Shown here in pieces: positions 8,867 to 15,546 of a DNA stretch of 18,555 nucleotides; position 1 is the stretch's first letter, and each line of letters begins with the position of its first letter. The stretch covers positions 1 to 18,555 of the forward strand of contig WALN01000046.1 of NCBI GenBank assembly GCA_015522865.1, in the 5' to 3' direction. The translations under genes were made by a program, and so were the position numbers. The notes beneath the pieces were generated by a model that was given only the letters and a program-made list of their open reading frames with translations, searched no databases and was not told the DNA's origin. This stretch comes from Microcaldota archaeon. Its GTDB lineage: Archaea > Micrarchaeota > Micrarchaeia > Norongarragalinales > WALN01.

Positions 8867-9754
8867 ATGATAAAACTTACAATTTTGGGCACAACTGGTG
8901 CGCTCCCAAATGCATCTCATCTGCCGTCGTGCTTTGGAGTAAAATATAGAGGAACATACCTCTTTGATGCATGCGAAGGAGTGCAGAGGCAGATGATGAA
9001 ATACAAAATTTCTTATGGAAGCATAGAATTTATTTTTATTTCCCACCTGCACGCAGACCATTGGCTCGGACTTCCGGGCCTCATACAAAGCATAAATTTA
9101 AACGGAAGAAAAAAAGAGCTGAAAATATTCGGGCCAAAAGGGATAAAGGAGCTGATTGAAAAATTGCTCTCAATTAAGTGGCTGAAACCCGCATTTGAAA
9201 TAAAAGTGAAAGAAATAAAAAGCGGAAAATTTTTTGAGAATGAGCTGTTCGAATGCAGAGCATTTGAGGTGGAGCATGGATGTCCCGCGCTTGGGGCAGT
9301 TTTTGAGGAGAAGGAAAAAATAAAATTTGATGAAAAAAAAGCAAAAAAATTAGGAATTCGTGGAAAGCTTTTCAGGGAGATCGAGAAAAAAGGAAAAATA
9401 AAAATTGGCGGAAAGATAATAGCATTGGAAGAAATCGCGAAGAAAGTGAAGGGGAAGAAAATTGTTTATTCTGGTGACACGCAAAAATGCAGAAGTTTGA
9501 CAGAGAACGCAGAAAACGCGGATGTTCTCATTTGCGACTCGAGTTTTGTTGAAAAGGATAAAGAGCTTGCAGAGGAAAAGATGCACTGCACAGCAAAGGA
9601 CGCGGGCGAGATGGCTAAAAAAGCAAAGGTAAAAAAATTAATACTTACTCATTTTAGCAATAGATATGCGGACAGAAAAATTATTCTAAGGGAAGCAAAA
9701 GAAATATTTAAAAATACTGAGCTTGCAGAAGAGGGAAAAGAGATTTTGCTTTGA
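8867..9754 (+). CDS. rnz: Ribonuclease Z (tRNA 3'-end processing endonuclease)
   Basis: Metallo-beta-lactamase-fold endonuclease that removes the 3' trailer from precursor tRNAs. The 295-residue length is typical of short-form RNase Z. The metal-binding signature HLHADH is at residues 60-65 (H60, H62, D64, H65). Further ligands are H137 (in VEHGCP), D204 (in YSGDTQ) and H262 (in LTHFSNRY). H240 sits in the family's H-x-T-A-x-D-A segment. The chain is very Lys-rich, with several poly-A tracts in the DNA. The next gene begins 9 nt after its stop, so the two probably share a transcript. Divergent from the membrane-protein/lonB group. Confidence 0.96.
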   Translation: MIKLTILGTTGALPNASHLPSCFGVKYRGTYLFDACEGVQRQMMKYKISYGSIEFIFISHLHADHWLGLPGLIQSINLNGRKKELKIFGPKGIKELIEKLLSIKWLKPAFEIKVKEIKSGKFFENELFECRAFEVEHGCPALGAVFEEKEKIKFDEKKAKKLGIRGKLFREIEKKGKIKIGGKIIALEEIAKKVKGKKIVYSGDTQKCRSLTENAENADVLICDSSFVEKDKELAEEKMHCTAKDAGEMAKKAKVKKLILTHFSNRYADRKIILREAKEIFKNTELAEEGKEILL

Positions 9755-9763
9755 GGTGGAAAA

Positions 9764-10441
9764 ATGAAGGGGAAGAAGAGCAGATTATTGAATAGGGGAA
9801 ATATCGCTGCCGTCCTTATCGCTCTAATTATTTTTATCGGAGCCTACTACTTTGTAAACTCACAGCCAAAAACATACAATATTAATGGAATAATAATAAA
9901 GAGCAGGGGAGCTTTGAAAAGCAGCATTAATGACGTACTGTCAAAGAAAACAATAGTAGTCGAGGAAGATTTGTTCAATAGCAGGGACACGAGGAACTCC
10001 GCTGTTGGGGCAGCCGCAGTTGAGGTGATACTAGCACTGAAAACAGCCGGGAAAAAAGTTTCTGTTTACGGAAAAATTGACAACGGCGGAGAGTATTCAT
10101 ATACTAACTGCAACAAAAGTAATGATAATTGCTCGAATCCAAATGTGATTGTAAAAACAGGCGGAGAAAATTTAATGAAAGTGTTTGACAAAATTGTTAT
10201 TGAGGGAAGTGCAGAATATTTGCTGAACAACAGAGTGAAATTCAGAGGAATATTATTGTCCGCAATCACGACTCCGCAAAATGTTGAGAACAGAACAATA
10301 GTTGAAGTTCCAATAAATGTAACCCCAACAGCTCTGGCAAATGCAAGCACAAGCAACGCAACGAATGAGAGCAACGAATCAATAATCAAAAAAATTGGAG
10401 AAGAAATACTGAGCAATAGCAATCAAACTAACTCCACTTAA
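9764..10441 (+). CDS. Small membrane-anchored extracytoplasmic protein, sequon-rich tail
   Basis: A 225-residue protein with the strong ribosome binding site GGTGG at 9755-9759, directly after the RNase Z stop. Residues 1-13 are basic and about 14-31 hydrophobic, giving an N-in signal anchor. The middle part (about 40-165) is a mixed alpha/beta domain with a V-G-A-A-A-V-E-V-I-L-A-L-K helix and two Cys (in CNKS and DNCS). The tail from about 180 is low-complexity Asn/Ser/Thr/Ala. I count ten N-x-S/T sequons in all, so surface N-glycosylation is plausible. I do not recognise the family. Co-transcription with RNase Z need not mean a shared function. Confidence 0.85.
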   Translation: MKGKKSRLLNRGNIAAVLIALIIFIGAYYFVNSQPKTYNINGIIIKSRGALKSSINDVLSKKTIVVEEDLFNSRDTRNSAVGAAAVEVILALKTAGKKVSVYGKIDNGGEYSYTNCNKSNDNCSNPNVIVKTGGENLMKVFDKIVIEGSAEYLLNNRVKFRGILLSAITTPQNVENRTIVEVPINVTPTALANASTSNATNESNESIIKKIGEEILSNSNQTNST

Positions 10442-10481
10442 ATATCAGAAGCCTCCAAGCCAGAACCAAGACTCGAATCAA

Positions 10482-11360
10482 TTAAAACAAAAGCCTTTCG
10501 TTTATGTTCGCATTCTCTAATTTTTCCAATTGTCCTCTTGCTTTTTTCACATGCTCTTGTATAAATGCAATTCCTTCATCTGTAAGGTGCTTGAATCTCC
10601 CCTGCTCTTTCAAATACTTGTCAACAGGAACTAATTGAGGTTTGAACGAAAATTTGAATTTTCCATTTTCAATTTCAAACAAATTCCACAAACCGCACTC
10701 AACAGCATCTCTTGCGATTTCAATAGTTTTATTAGAAGCAAATTTCCAGCCGACTGGGCATGGTGTGTGTATGTGGATATATTTGAAACCTTCGATCTCT
10801 TTTGCCTTTTTCAATTTTGCATCCAGGTCGTTGGGGTAGGCAATTGAGGCTGTTGCAACATATGGAATTGCATGCGCGGCTGCAATAAATGGAAGGGGTT
10901 TTTGCCATACTTTTTTTCCGCCAACTTCTTTTGGGGAAGTTGTAGTTGCTGCTCCCCATGGTGTGCCTCCTGATCTTTGTATGCCTGTGTTCATATATGC
11001 ATTGTTGTCATAAACAACATATATCATGTTTTCATTTCTCTCCATTGCTCCGCTCATTGCTCCAAAGCCAATATCATAAGAAGCTCCATCCCCGCCAATT
11101 GCAACAACAGTCCCCTTTTTATTAAGCACCTTAAAAGCTCTGCTCACCCCTGTTGCAACAGCAGGTATATTTTCAAAAACTGAGTGAATGTACGGGACGT
11201 TCCATACAGAATCCGGGTATTGAGTGGAAACTACTTCCATACAGCCGGTAGCGTTAACAACAACTGTCTCTTTGCCCAAAGCTCTCAAAATCATATGCAT
11301 CGCAATAGAAGGGCCACAGCCCGCGCACGCATTCGAACCAGACATAAAAAGTTCTTCCAT
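10482..11360 (-). CDS. porB: Pyruvate:ferredoxin oxidoreductase, beta subunit
   Basis: The beta subunit binds thiamine diphosphate and one [4Fe-4S] cluster and, with PorA, converts pyruvate and CoA to acetyl-CoA, CO2 and reduced ferredoxin. The 292-residue length fits the family. Cluster ligands are visible: C12 and C15 (in CAGCGP), C40 (in ATGCMEV) and C201 (in HTPCPVGW). The diphosphate/Mg motif is GGDGAS at 89-94, extending to D118-N119-N120. Related 2-oxoacid oxidoreductases share this fold; the PorB assignment fits the PorA in the same window. No ribosome binding site precedes the ATG. A TATA-like box 25 nt upstream suggests a leaderless message. An alternative start is M6. PorA lies 4.9 kb away; PorG and PorD are not in the window. 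Confidence 0.95.
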   Translation of the reverse strand: MEELFMSGSNACAGCGPSIAMHMILRALGKETVVVNATGCMEVVSTQYPDSVWNVPYIHSVFENIPAVATGVSRAFKVLNKKGTVVAIGGDGASYDIGFGAMSGAMERNENMIYVVYDNNAYMNTGIQRSGGTPWGAATTTSPKEVGGKKVWQKPLPFIAAAHAIPYVATASIAYPNDLDAKLKKAKEIEGFKYIHIHTPCPVGWKFASNKTIEIARDAVECGLWNLFEIENGKFKFSFKPQLVPVDKYLKEQGRFKHLTDEGIAFIQEHVKKARGQLEKLENANINERLLF

Positions 11361-11379
11361 AGAATGAAAAGGAAATAAG

Positions 11380-11390
11380 AGTTTAAAACT
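11380..11390 (-). promoter_or_regulatory. TATA-like box of porB
   Basis: The minus strand reads AGTTTTAAACT, centred about 25 nt before the porB ATG at 11360. This spacing predicts a transcription start at the start codon. No Shine-Dalgarno motif lies between. Confidence 0.45.
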
Positions 11391-11410
11391 TTTCTCATAG
11401 CTCCAAATAA

Positions 11411-11426
11411 GGATAAAAATAAAAAC
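11411..11426 (+). promoter_or_regulatory. TATA-like box of the Cys-repeat lipoprotein gene
   Basis: GGATAAAAATAAAAAC is centred about 27-29 nt before the ATG at 11447, again with no clear ribosome binding site. It lies in the 86-nt divergent gap shared with the porB promoter. Confidence 0.4.
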
Positions 11427-11446
11427 AAAGAATGCAAAAATAGAGT

Positions 11447-12100
11447 ATGGATAAGAGAATTATAGTTGTTTCAGCGTTATTTCTTTTGCTAATAGCATTC
11501 GGATGCGTGCAGACTCAAAAGAAAGGAAATGCCCCAAATAAAATAATTCCAGCGCTCCCAAATGCCACTCCTTCAATTTCTCCTTCTGCAAGTCCAAATG
11601 TAAGCGTAGACATGTGCAAAAGTATGGGGAGCGACTGCTATGAAAGTGAGGCAATTAATAAAAGCGATGTGGAACTGTGCAAAAATGCTGGGGAATTTGA
11701 AAATGAATGCAGAGCAATAATTTCGAAAAATGAAAGTTTCTGCAAAAAATATGAAAATGAAAGTTTGAGAGATAGGTGCTACAGCTCTCTTGCAAAGAAA
11801 ACAAACAATGGAAACTACTGCTTAAAAATCCCTCCAGCAGACAGAGCGAACCGAGCGGACTGCTTGTGGAACATGGCATATCAATTAAAAGAGGACAAGG
11901 TATGCAATGTAATTACAGAAAATTTGTCGAAGAGCATATGCGAAGCAATCGCGCACAACAGCTCTGAGTACTGTGCAGGAAATGAAAGCGAAAAGCAGAC
12001 ATGCATGGAAACAATTGCTATTGTTAATAAGGATAAAAAAATGTGTGAAAATTTGGATGAGCTGCATAAAATAGAATGTGAAGCTGTACTGAGGGGATAA
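11447..12100 (+). CDS. Lipoprotein made of tandem cysteine-pair repeats, unknown function
   Basis: A 217-residue protein with a hydrophobic signal (about 5-19) ending in a lipobox-like AFGC, so C20 is probably lipid-modified and the protein sits outside on the membrane. A Pro/Ser/Asn linker spans about 28-52. The rest carries 14 Cys in seven pairs: 57/64, 78/88, 99/111, 125/139, 153/165, 176/186 and 200/211. From the second pair on, units recur every 21-28 residues with the pattern C-x(9-13)-C followed by a short Ala-containing helix. This suggests tandem helical hairpins each closed by a disulfide. Eight N-x-S/T sequons are present. I recognise no named family. The next gene starts 1 nt after its stop, so the two form an operon. 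Confidence 0.85.
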   Translation: MDKRIIVVSALFLLLIAFGCVQTQKKGNAPNKIIPALPNATPSISPSASPNVSVDMCKSMGSDCYESEAINKSDVELCKNAGEFENECRAIISKNESFCKKYENESLRDRCYSSLAKKTNNGNYCLKIPPADRANRADCLWNMAYQLKEDKVCNVITENLSKSICEAIAHNSSEYCAGNESEKQTCMETIAIVNKDKKMCENLDELHKIECEAVLRG

Positions 12101-12101
12101 A

Positions 12102-13094
12102 ATGAAAAAAATGTTTTTGGCTGGAATTTTGTTGTTTTCCCTTTTTGTATTATTTGCTCACGCTCAGAATAAGCTGCCGCCATGCAAACTAAGTGAGGTG
12201 GGATGCCCCGCAGAGGTGTTCAATCCTATTGACAACACAAGAAGCCATTTCGTATTTTTGGAGCCAAAGGAGCTTAAATACAGATACACGCTCAATGGAG
12301 TCACTCTGCTTGAAAAGGGCAGGAGAGTATGGCAGTGTGCTGTATGTAATTTGTTTGATTCCAGGCTCTTTGCAGGTGAGGGAAAGAAGAATTATTTTAA
12401 AGCTATTTCGCGTCTGAGGCCCGCATATAAGTATTGCTTCCCAGCAGACATATCAGATTCCCAGTTGGCGTGGTCTTACGATAGCGAAAAAGAAGCGGGA
12501 AAATACTCAATAAGAGAGAAGTGCACAGCAGGAAAAGATGGCAGTGAAAAAGAGGCCACATTTATATATAATGGAAAGACATGCTATGGAACTTTTAAGT
12601 GCAAGAGTAAAGCAGAAGTTGCAAAAGCCGCTGGACAAACAACTTTTGGTCTGTTGAATAAACAAAAAGGAGAATATGTCTGGGACTTGGCTATACCGCC
12701 GAACCCAGAAGTTGCAAAAATAACGCAGGAGTCTGCTACCTACGCTCTTTTGTCCAACCCTGATAAAAATGTAAATAAATTAGCTGAAAGTTGTGTTGCG
12801 TCAATAGCACAGGAAGGAGAACACTGGCAGGCAGAAATAGAAAGTGAGGGGGGTATAGAAACAAATAATCTGCAGAAGAAAATAAAATACGACCCAATAA
12901 AAGGGGGGCCTACGCAGGTAGACAAAATCGTAAAGACAGGGGAGTTCTTTGCTTCGCTGGACAGGAATAATAATTTTGTTTTTGGGGTATTCAATAAAGA
13001 AAAAAGGCCAGTGGGCAACAGTGATATAACAAATATTGCATTCAACCTAAACTCAGCAAAATGTAATTTTAATGTGGATTTAGTTGAAGCCTAA
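12102..13094 (+). CDS. Secreted cysteine-containing protein, unknown function
   Basis: A 330-residue protein with a clear signal peptide: basic MKK, hydrophobic about 5-18, cleavage probably after AHA at residue 21. GGGGA of the preceding gene's 3' end acts as ribosome binding site, and the ATG lies 1 nt after that gene's TAA. The mature part has Cys at 28, 35, 79, 82 (C-A-V-C), 112, 141, 161 and 167, plus two more towards the C-terminus, so several disulfides are possible. No transmembrane helix follows the signal. I do not recognise a domain. It probably works with the lipoprotein encoded just upstream. Its TAA overlaps by 4 nt the stop of the convergent EcfT gene. Confidence 0.82.
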   Translation: MKKMFLAGILLFSLFVLFAHAQNKLPPCKLSEVGCPAEVFNPIDNTRSHFVFLEPKELKYRYTLNGVTLLEKGRRVWQCAVCNLFDSRLFAGEGKKNYFKAISRLRPAYKYCFPADISDSQLAWSYDSEKEAGKYSIREKCTAGKDGSEKEATFIYNGKTCYGTFKCKSKAEVAKAAGQTTFGLLNKQKGEYVWDLAIPPNPEVAKITQESATYALLSNPDKNVNKLAESCVASIAQEGEHWQAEIESEGGIETNNLQKKIKYDPIKGGPTQVDKIVKTGEFFASLDRNNNFVFGVFNKEKRPVGNSDITNIAFNLNSAKCNFNVDLVEA

Positions 13095-13630
13095 TTATTT
13101 CTGAAGCCCCTGCATTCGAGTGAAATAGCCAGCTCCTCTGCTCTCTGCAACCACACATTCAACAGAGGCACCACAAGAGAAAACCATGCAAAAGGATTTC
13201 TGGATTTAAATGACACTCCTCTTGCTCTCTGCGCATTTCTGACCATCTCAAAATCTTTTCTAATAAGAGGGACAAATCTGTATGCAGTTGTTGAAATAAA
13301 AATTAAAGAAAATGGAACTTTCAGCTCTCTCAAAACACTCTCAAATTCATTTGGTGAAACTGTCAAATAAAACAAATTCAAAGAGAGAAAAATTAAAATT
13401 ATTCTCAAAGTGAAAAATACTGCCCGCGTAAAAGAGAAAAATAGAAAATTGGTCAGAAAAACAAATAGGACAAAGAGCCACAGCCATCCCAAATTCAAAA
13501 GCTCACGCACCTTATGAAAAGAAGCAGAAAGGAAAAGCAAATAAAAAATAAGGGAAAGAAGAAGGAGCGCCGAAGGGACAAAAATAGCTGAGACGGATAT
13601 AAAAAGCAGAGCTAAAACTTTCAAATTCAT
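13091..13630 (-). CDS. ecfT: ECF transporter transmembrane (T) subunit, short form
   Basis: Scaffold subunit of an energy-coupling-factor vitamin importer; it couples the ATPases to the substrate-binding subunit. The two coupling motifs are present: A-R-G at residues 136-138 (in QRARGVSF) and E-C-R-G at 172-175. Hydrophobic helices occupy about 3-35, 48-66 and 68-90, with another stretch around 148-165. At 179 residues it is clearly shorter than the usual 200-270. It lacks the usual residues before the first helix, and it ends four residues after the second motif, where relatives usually have a further membrane helix. Its ATG directly follows the ATPase gene's TAA, and GGTGAT at 13634-13639, inside that gene's last codons, is its ribosome binding site. 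Confidence 0.9.
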   Translation of the reverse strand: MNLKVLALLFISVSAIFVPSALLLLSLIFYLLFLSASFHKVRELLNLGWLWLFVLFVFLTNFLFFSFTRAVFFTLRIILIFLSLNLFYLTVSPNEFESVLRELKVPFSLIFISTTAYRFVPLIRKDFEMVRNAQRARGVSFKSRNPFAWFSLVVPLLNVWLQRAEELAISLECRGFRNN

Positions 13631-14944
13631 TTAATCACCCAAATAAATTGTTTGATGCGCCGGGATGTTCTCATGGGTTGCCATCACTACTGAACCGCCC
13701 TTCTTAATATATTTTTCAACATTTCTCAGAAATATTTGCGCATTATTTGAATCCAAAAATGCAAAAGGCTCATCAAAAATCAAAAGCTTTGGCGAAATAG
13801 AAAAAGCAGCAGCGAGCGTAAGAAGTTTTTTTGTGCCGCCGCTTAACTCGTAGACAAATCTGTGCAGGTGGGGAGCAAGTGCGAATTGAGAGGCACGCAG
13901 ATAAGTACTTTTATGAATTGTTTTTTCTGGGAAGTTTAGGTTCTTCATGCCAAATTCTATTTCCTCCGAAACAGTTGGAAGGAATAGTTGGTGCAATGGA
14001 TTTTGGAATGCAGTTGCAACAGTGCCAAAAAGCTGTGGGGCGCTGCTGTCAGTCACCTCTCTGCCAAAGAGAATTATTTTGCCGGAAAAAGGTTTTAAAA
14101 GTCCATTTAATAATTTCAGGAAAGTTGTTTTGCCGCTCCCATTTTTGCCCCTCACTACAACCAACCCATTTCTCAGGTCAGCGCTGAAATTTTTGAGCAC
14201 TTCTTTTTTTCCATAGCCCACGCAAACACTTCTCAGAGATGCTATGTTCTTCTCGGCTATTTTGGGGAGACTAAATTTAATCTTTTTGAATTTCAGGCTT
14301 TTTGAAACTCTCCCCCTGTCCAGAAAAATAGCGTTGTCTACGCTCATTTCTTCTTTTCTGGCAGTGGAGATAAGCAGTGTATGCTTTTTTGAAAAATTTT
14401 TAATTACTTTTTTTAAACTTCTCTTAGAACTTGCGTCCAAATAAGTAAACGGCTCGTCCAACAAAACATAATCTGAGCCAGCTGCGAGGGCGCATGCTAT
14501 TGCTACTTTTTGTTTCTCCCCTTCTGAGAGAGAAAATGGATTCCTTTGGAGAAGGGAAGAAATGCCTAGTTTTTCAGAGGTGACGCGCACCACAGAACGA
14601 GCTTTTTTCTTTGGCATTTTTTTAAGCAACGGCCAGATTATCTCGTCTTCAACAGTATGGTTGAAAAACATTGATTCTGCATTCTGAAAAATAATGCCCA
14701 CTTTTTCAGCGCATTTTGAAATAGAAATATCGTACGGAGAAAAACCATCCACAAATATTTCTCCTTCTCTTCTCCCCTCAATTACGTGTGGTATGATGCC
14801 GCAGATAGAATGCAACAACGTCGTCTTGCCCGAGGCATTATTACCATAAATCACAGTGCTTTCATTAGTTCTAAAACTTATATTAGAGAGGGCCGGCAGA
14901 GAGCCCTTGGCATAAGTAAAGGAATAATTATTTAAGCGAATCAT
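13631..14944 (-). CDS. ecfA: ECF transporter double ATPase (EcfA-EcfA' fusion)
   Basis: Two ABC ATPase domains in one 437-residue chain power the ECF importer. Domain 1: Walker A G34-NNASGK-T41, Q-loop Q87, signature LSEGE at 139-143, Walker B LLDE ending at E164. Domain 2: Walker A G266-KNGSGK-T273, Q314, signature LSGG at 367-370, Walker B IFDE ending at E392, switch His424 (in ATHE). In domain 1 the matching switch position is Ala195 (in STAR), so the two ATP sites are unequal. Both Q-loop regions have the CbiO/EcfA pattern. The ATG overlaps the S-subunit stop by 4 nt (ATGA), showing translational coupling. The T subunit follows without a gap. Confidence 0.95.
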   Translation of the reverse strand: MIRLNNYSFTYAKGSLPALSNISFRTNESTVIYGNNASGKTTLLHSICGIIPHVIEGRREGEIFVDGFSPYDISISKCAEKVGIIFQNAESMFFNHTVEDEIIWPLLKKMPKKKARSVVRVTSEKLGISSLLQRNPFSLSEGEKQKVAIACALAAGSDYVLLDEPFTYLDASSKRSLKKVIKNFSKKHTLLISTARKEEMSVDNAIFLDRGRVSKSLKFKKIKFSLPKIAEKNIASLRSVCVGYGKKEVLKNFSADLRNGLVVVRGKNGSGKTTFLKLLNGLLKPFSGKIILFGREVTDSSAPQLFGTVATAFQNPLHQLFLPTVSEEIEFGMKNLNFPEKTIHKSTYLRASQFALAPHLHRFVYELSGGTKKLLTLAAAFSISPKLLIFDEPFAFLDSNNAQIFLRNVEKYIKKGGSVVMATHENIPAHQTIYLGD

Positions 14945-15546
14945 CTAAATCGCTCTGCAATTTTGAAGTAAAAAGCAAGCACATATGCAATTATTAAGTC
15001 AATTGCCCCAAGGACAAAATTGAGAAGAATAATTTCAGGTATGAGTGGAGTAATTGAAGAAAGAGGCCAGCCAGTAAATATCGGGATAAGCCAGAGGTCA
15101 ATAGAAGTTGCAAGCGCAATTCTCAAACCAATCGCTAAAACAAAAGCAATTATGAATGGAATTAATTTGGAAAAATAGTTGGGCTTTTTTTTAGCAAGCA
15201 GCTGGACGCCATAAAAAACCAGGACCATTGAAAAGGTCACAACAAATTTTATAAACGCTCCAATCCAACCACTTGGAGTGAAAAAAACAAAGAGAATCGC
15301 AGTTCCAAGAGCGGTAAAAAGAGAGGTGCGTATGCCAAAAGCAAAGAATGCTAATACCCATATAGCTCCCACAAAATCAAGCTGCATCCCCCACGGCACT
15401 TTAAAAAAAGGCAGATAGTTCAAAATGAAGGAGAGCGCGGTAAGCACAGCCGCAACTGTAAGCTCCTTCGTCCGCTTAAATGAATGCATAGTTAAATAAA
15501 ACAGACAGGCTTTTTTAATATTACTTAGAAATGAAATATTACTCAT
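14941..15546 (-). CDS. ECF transporter substrate-binding (S) subunit, probably for riboflavin
   Basis: Membrane-embedded vitamin-binding subunit of about six helices. After a first helix (residues about 28-44) comes P-W-G-M-Q-L-D-F-V-G-A-I, resembling the L-K-L-D-F segment of the riboflavin binder RibU, and later P-S-G-W-I-G-A-F-I-K-F. The gene lies between riboflavin kinase (8-nt overlap) and the ECF ATPase (4-nt overlap), which makes riboflavin the best substrate guess; thiamine is a weaker alternative given PorA's cofactor. Start choice is open: ATG 15546 gives 201 residues with no ribosome binding site, while ATG 15489 gives 182 residues, a more family-like N-terminus and a TATA-like box 27 nt upstream. 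Confidence 0.88.
   Translation of the reverse strand: MSNISFLSNIKKACLFYLTMHSFKRTKELTVAAVLTALSFILNYLPFFKVPWGMQLDFVGAIWVLAFFAFGIRTSLFTALGTAILFVFFTPSGWIGAFIKFVVTFSMVLVFYGVQLLAKKKPNYFSKLIPFIIAFVLAIGLRIALATSIDLWLIPIFTGWPLSSITPLIPEIILLNFVLGAIDLIIAYVLAFYFKIAERFR
15511..15523 (-). promoter_or_regulatory. Possible internal TATA-like box before the ECF genes
   Basis: The minus strand reads TAATATTAAAAAA, centred about 27 nt before the ATG at 15489 of the S-subunit gene. It would allow a leaderless ecfS-ecfA-ecfT message independent of porA-ribK. It lies within the alternative 5' extension of the same gene. Confidence 0.3.

Noticed and set aside
9300..9420. Poly-A tracts in the RNase Z gene as possible frameshift sites
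   Set aside because: The frame continues intact with all metal ligands present; the tracts simply encode Lys-rich sequence.
10442..10481. Possible hairpin terminator between the convergent genes at 10441 and 10482
   Set aside because: No convincing inverted repeat was found; only T-rich stretches at the porB end, which are too common here to call.
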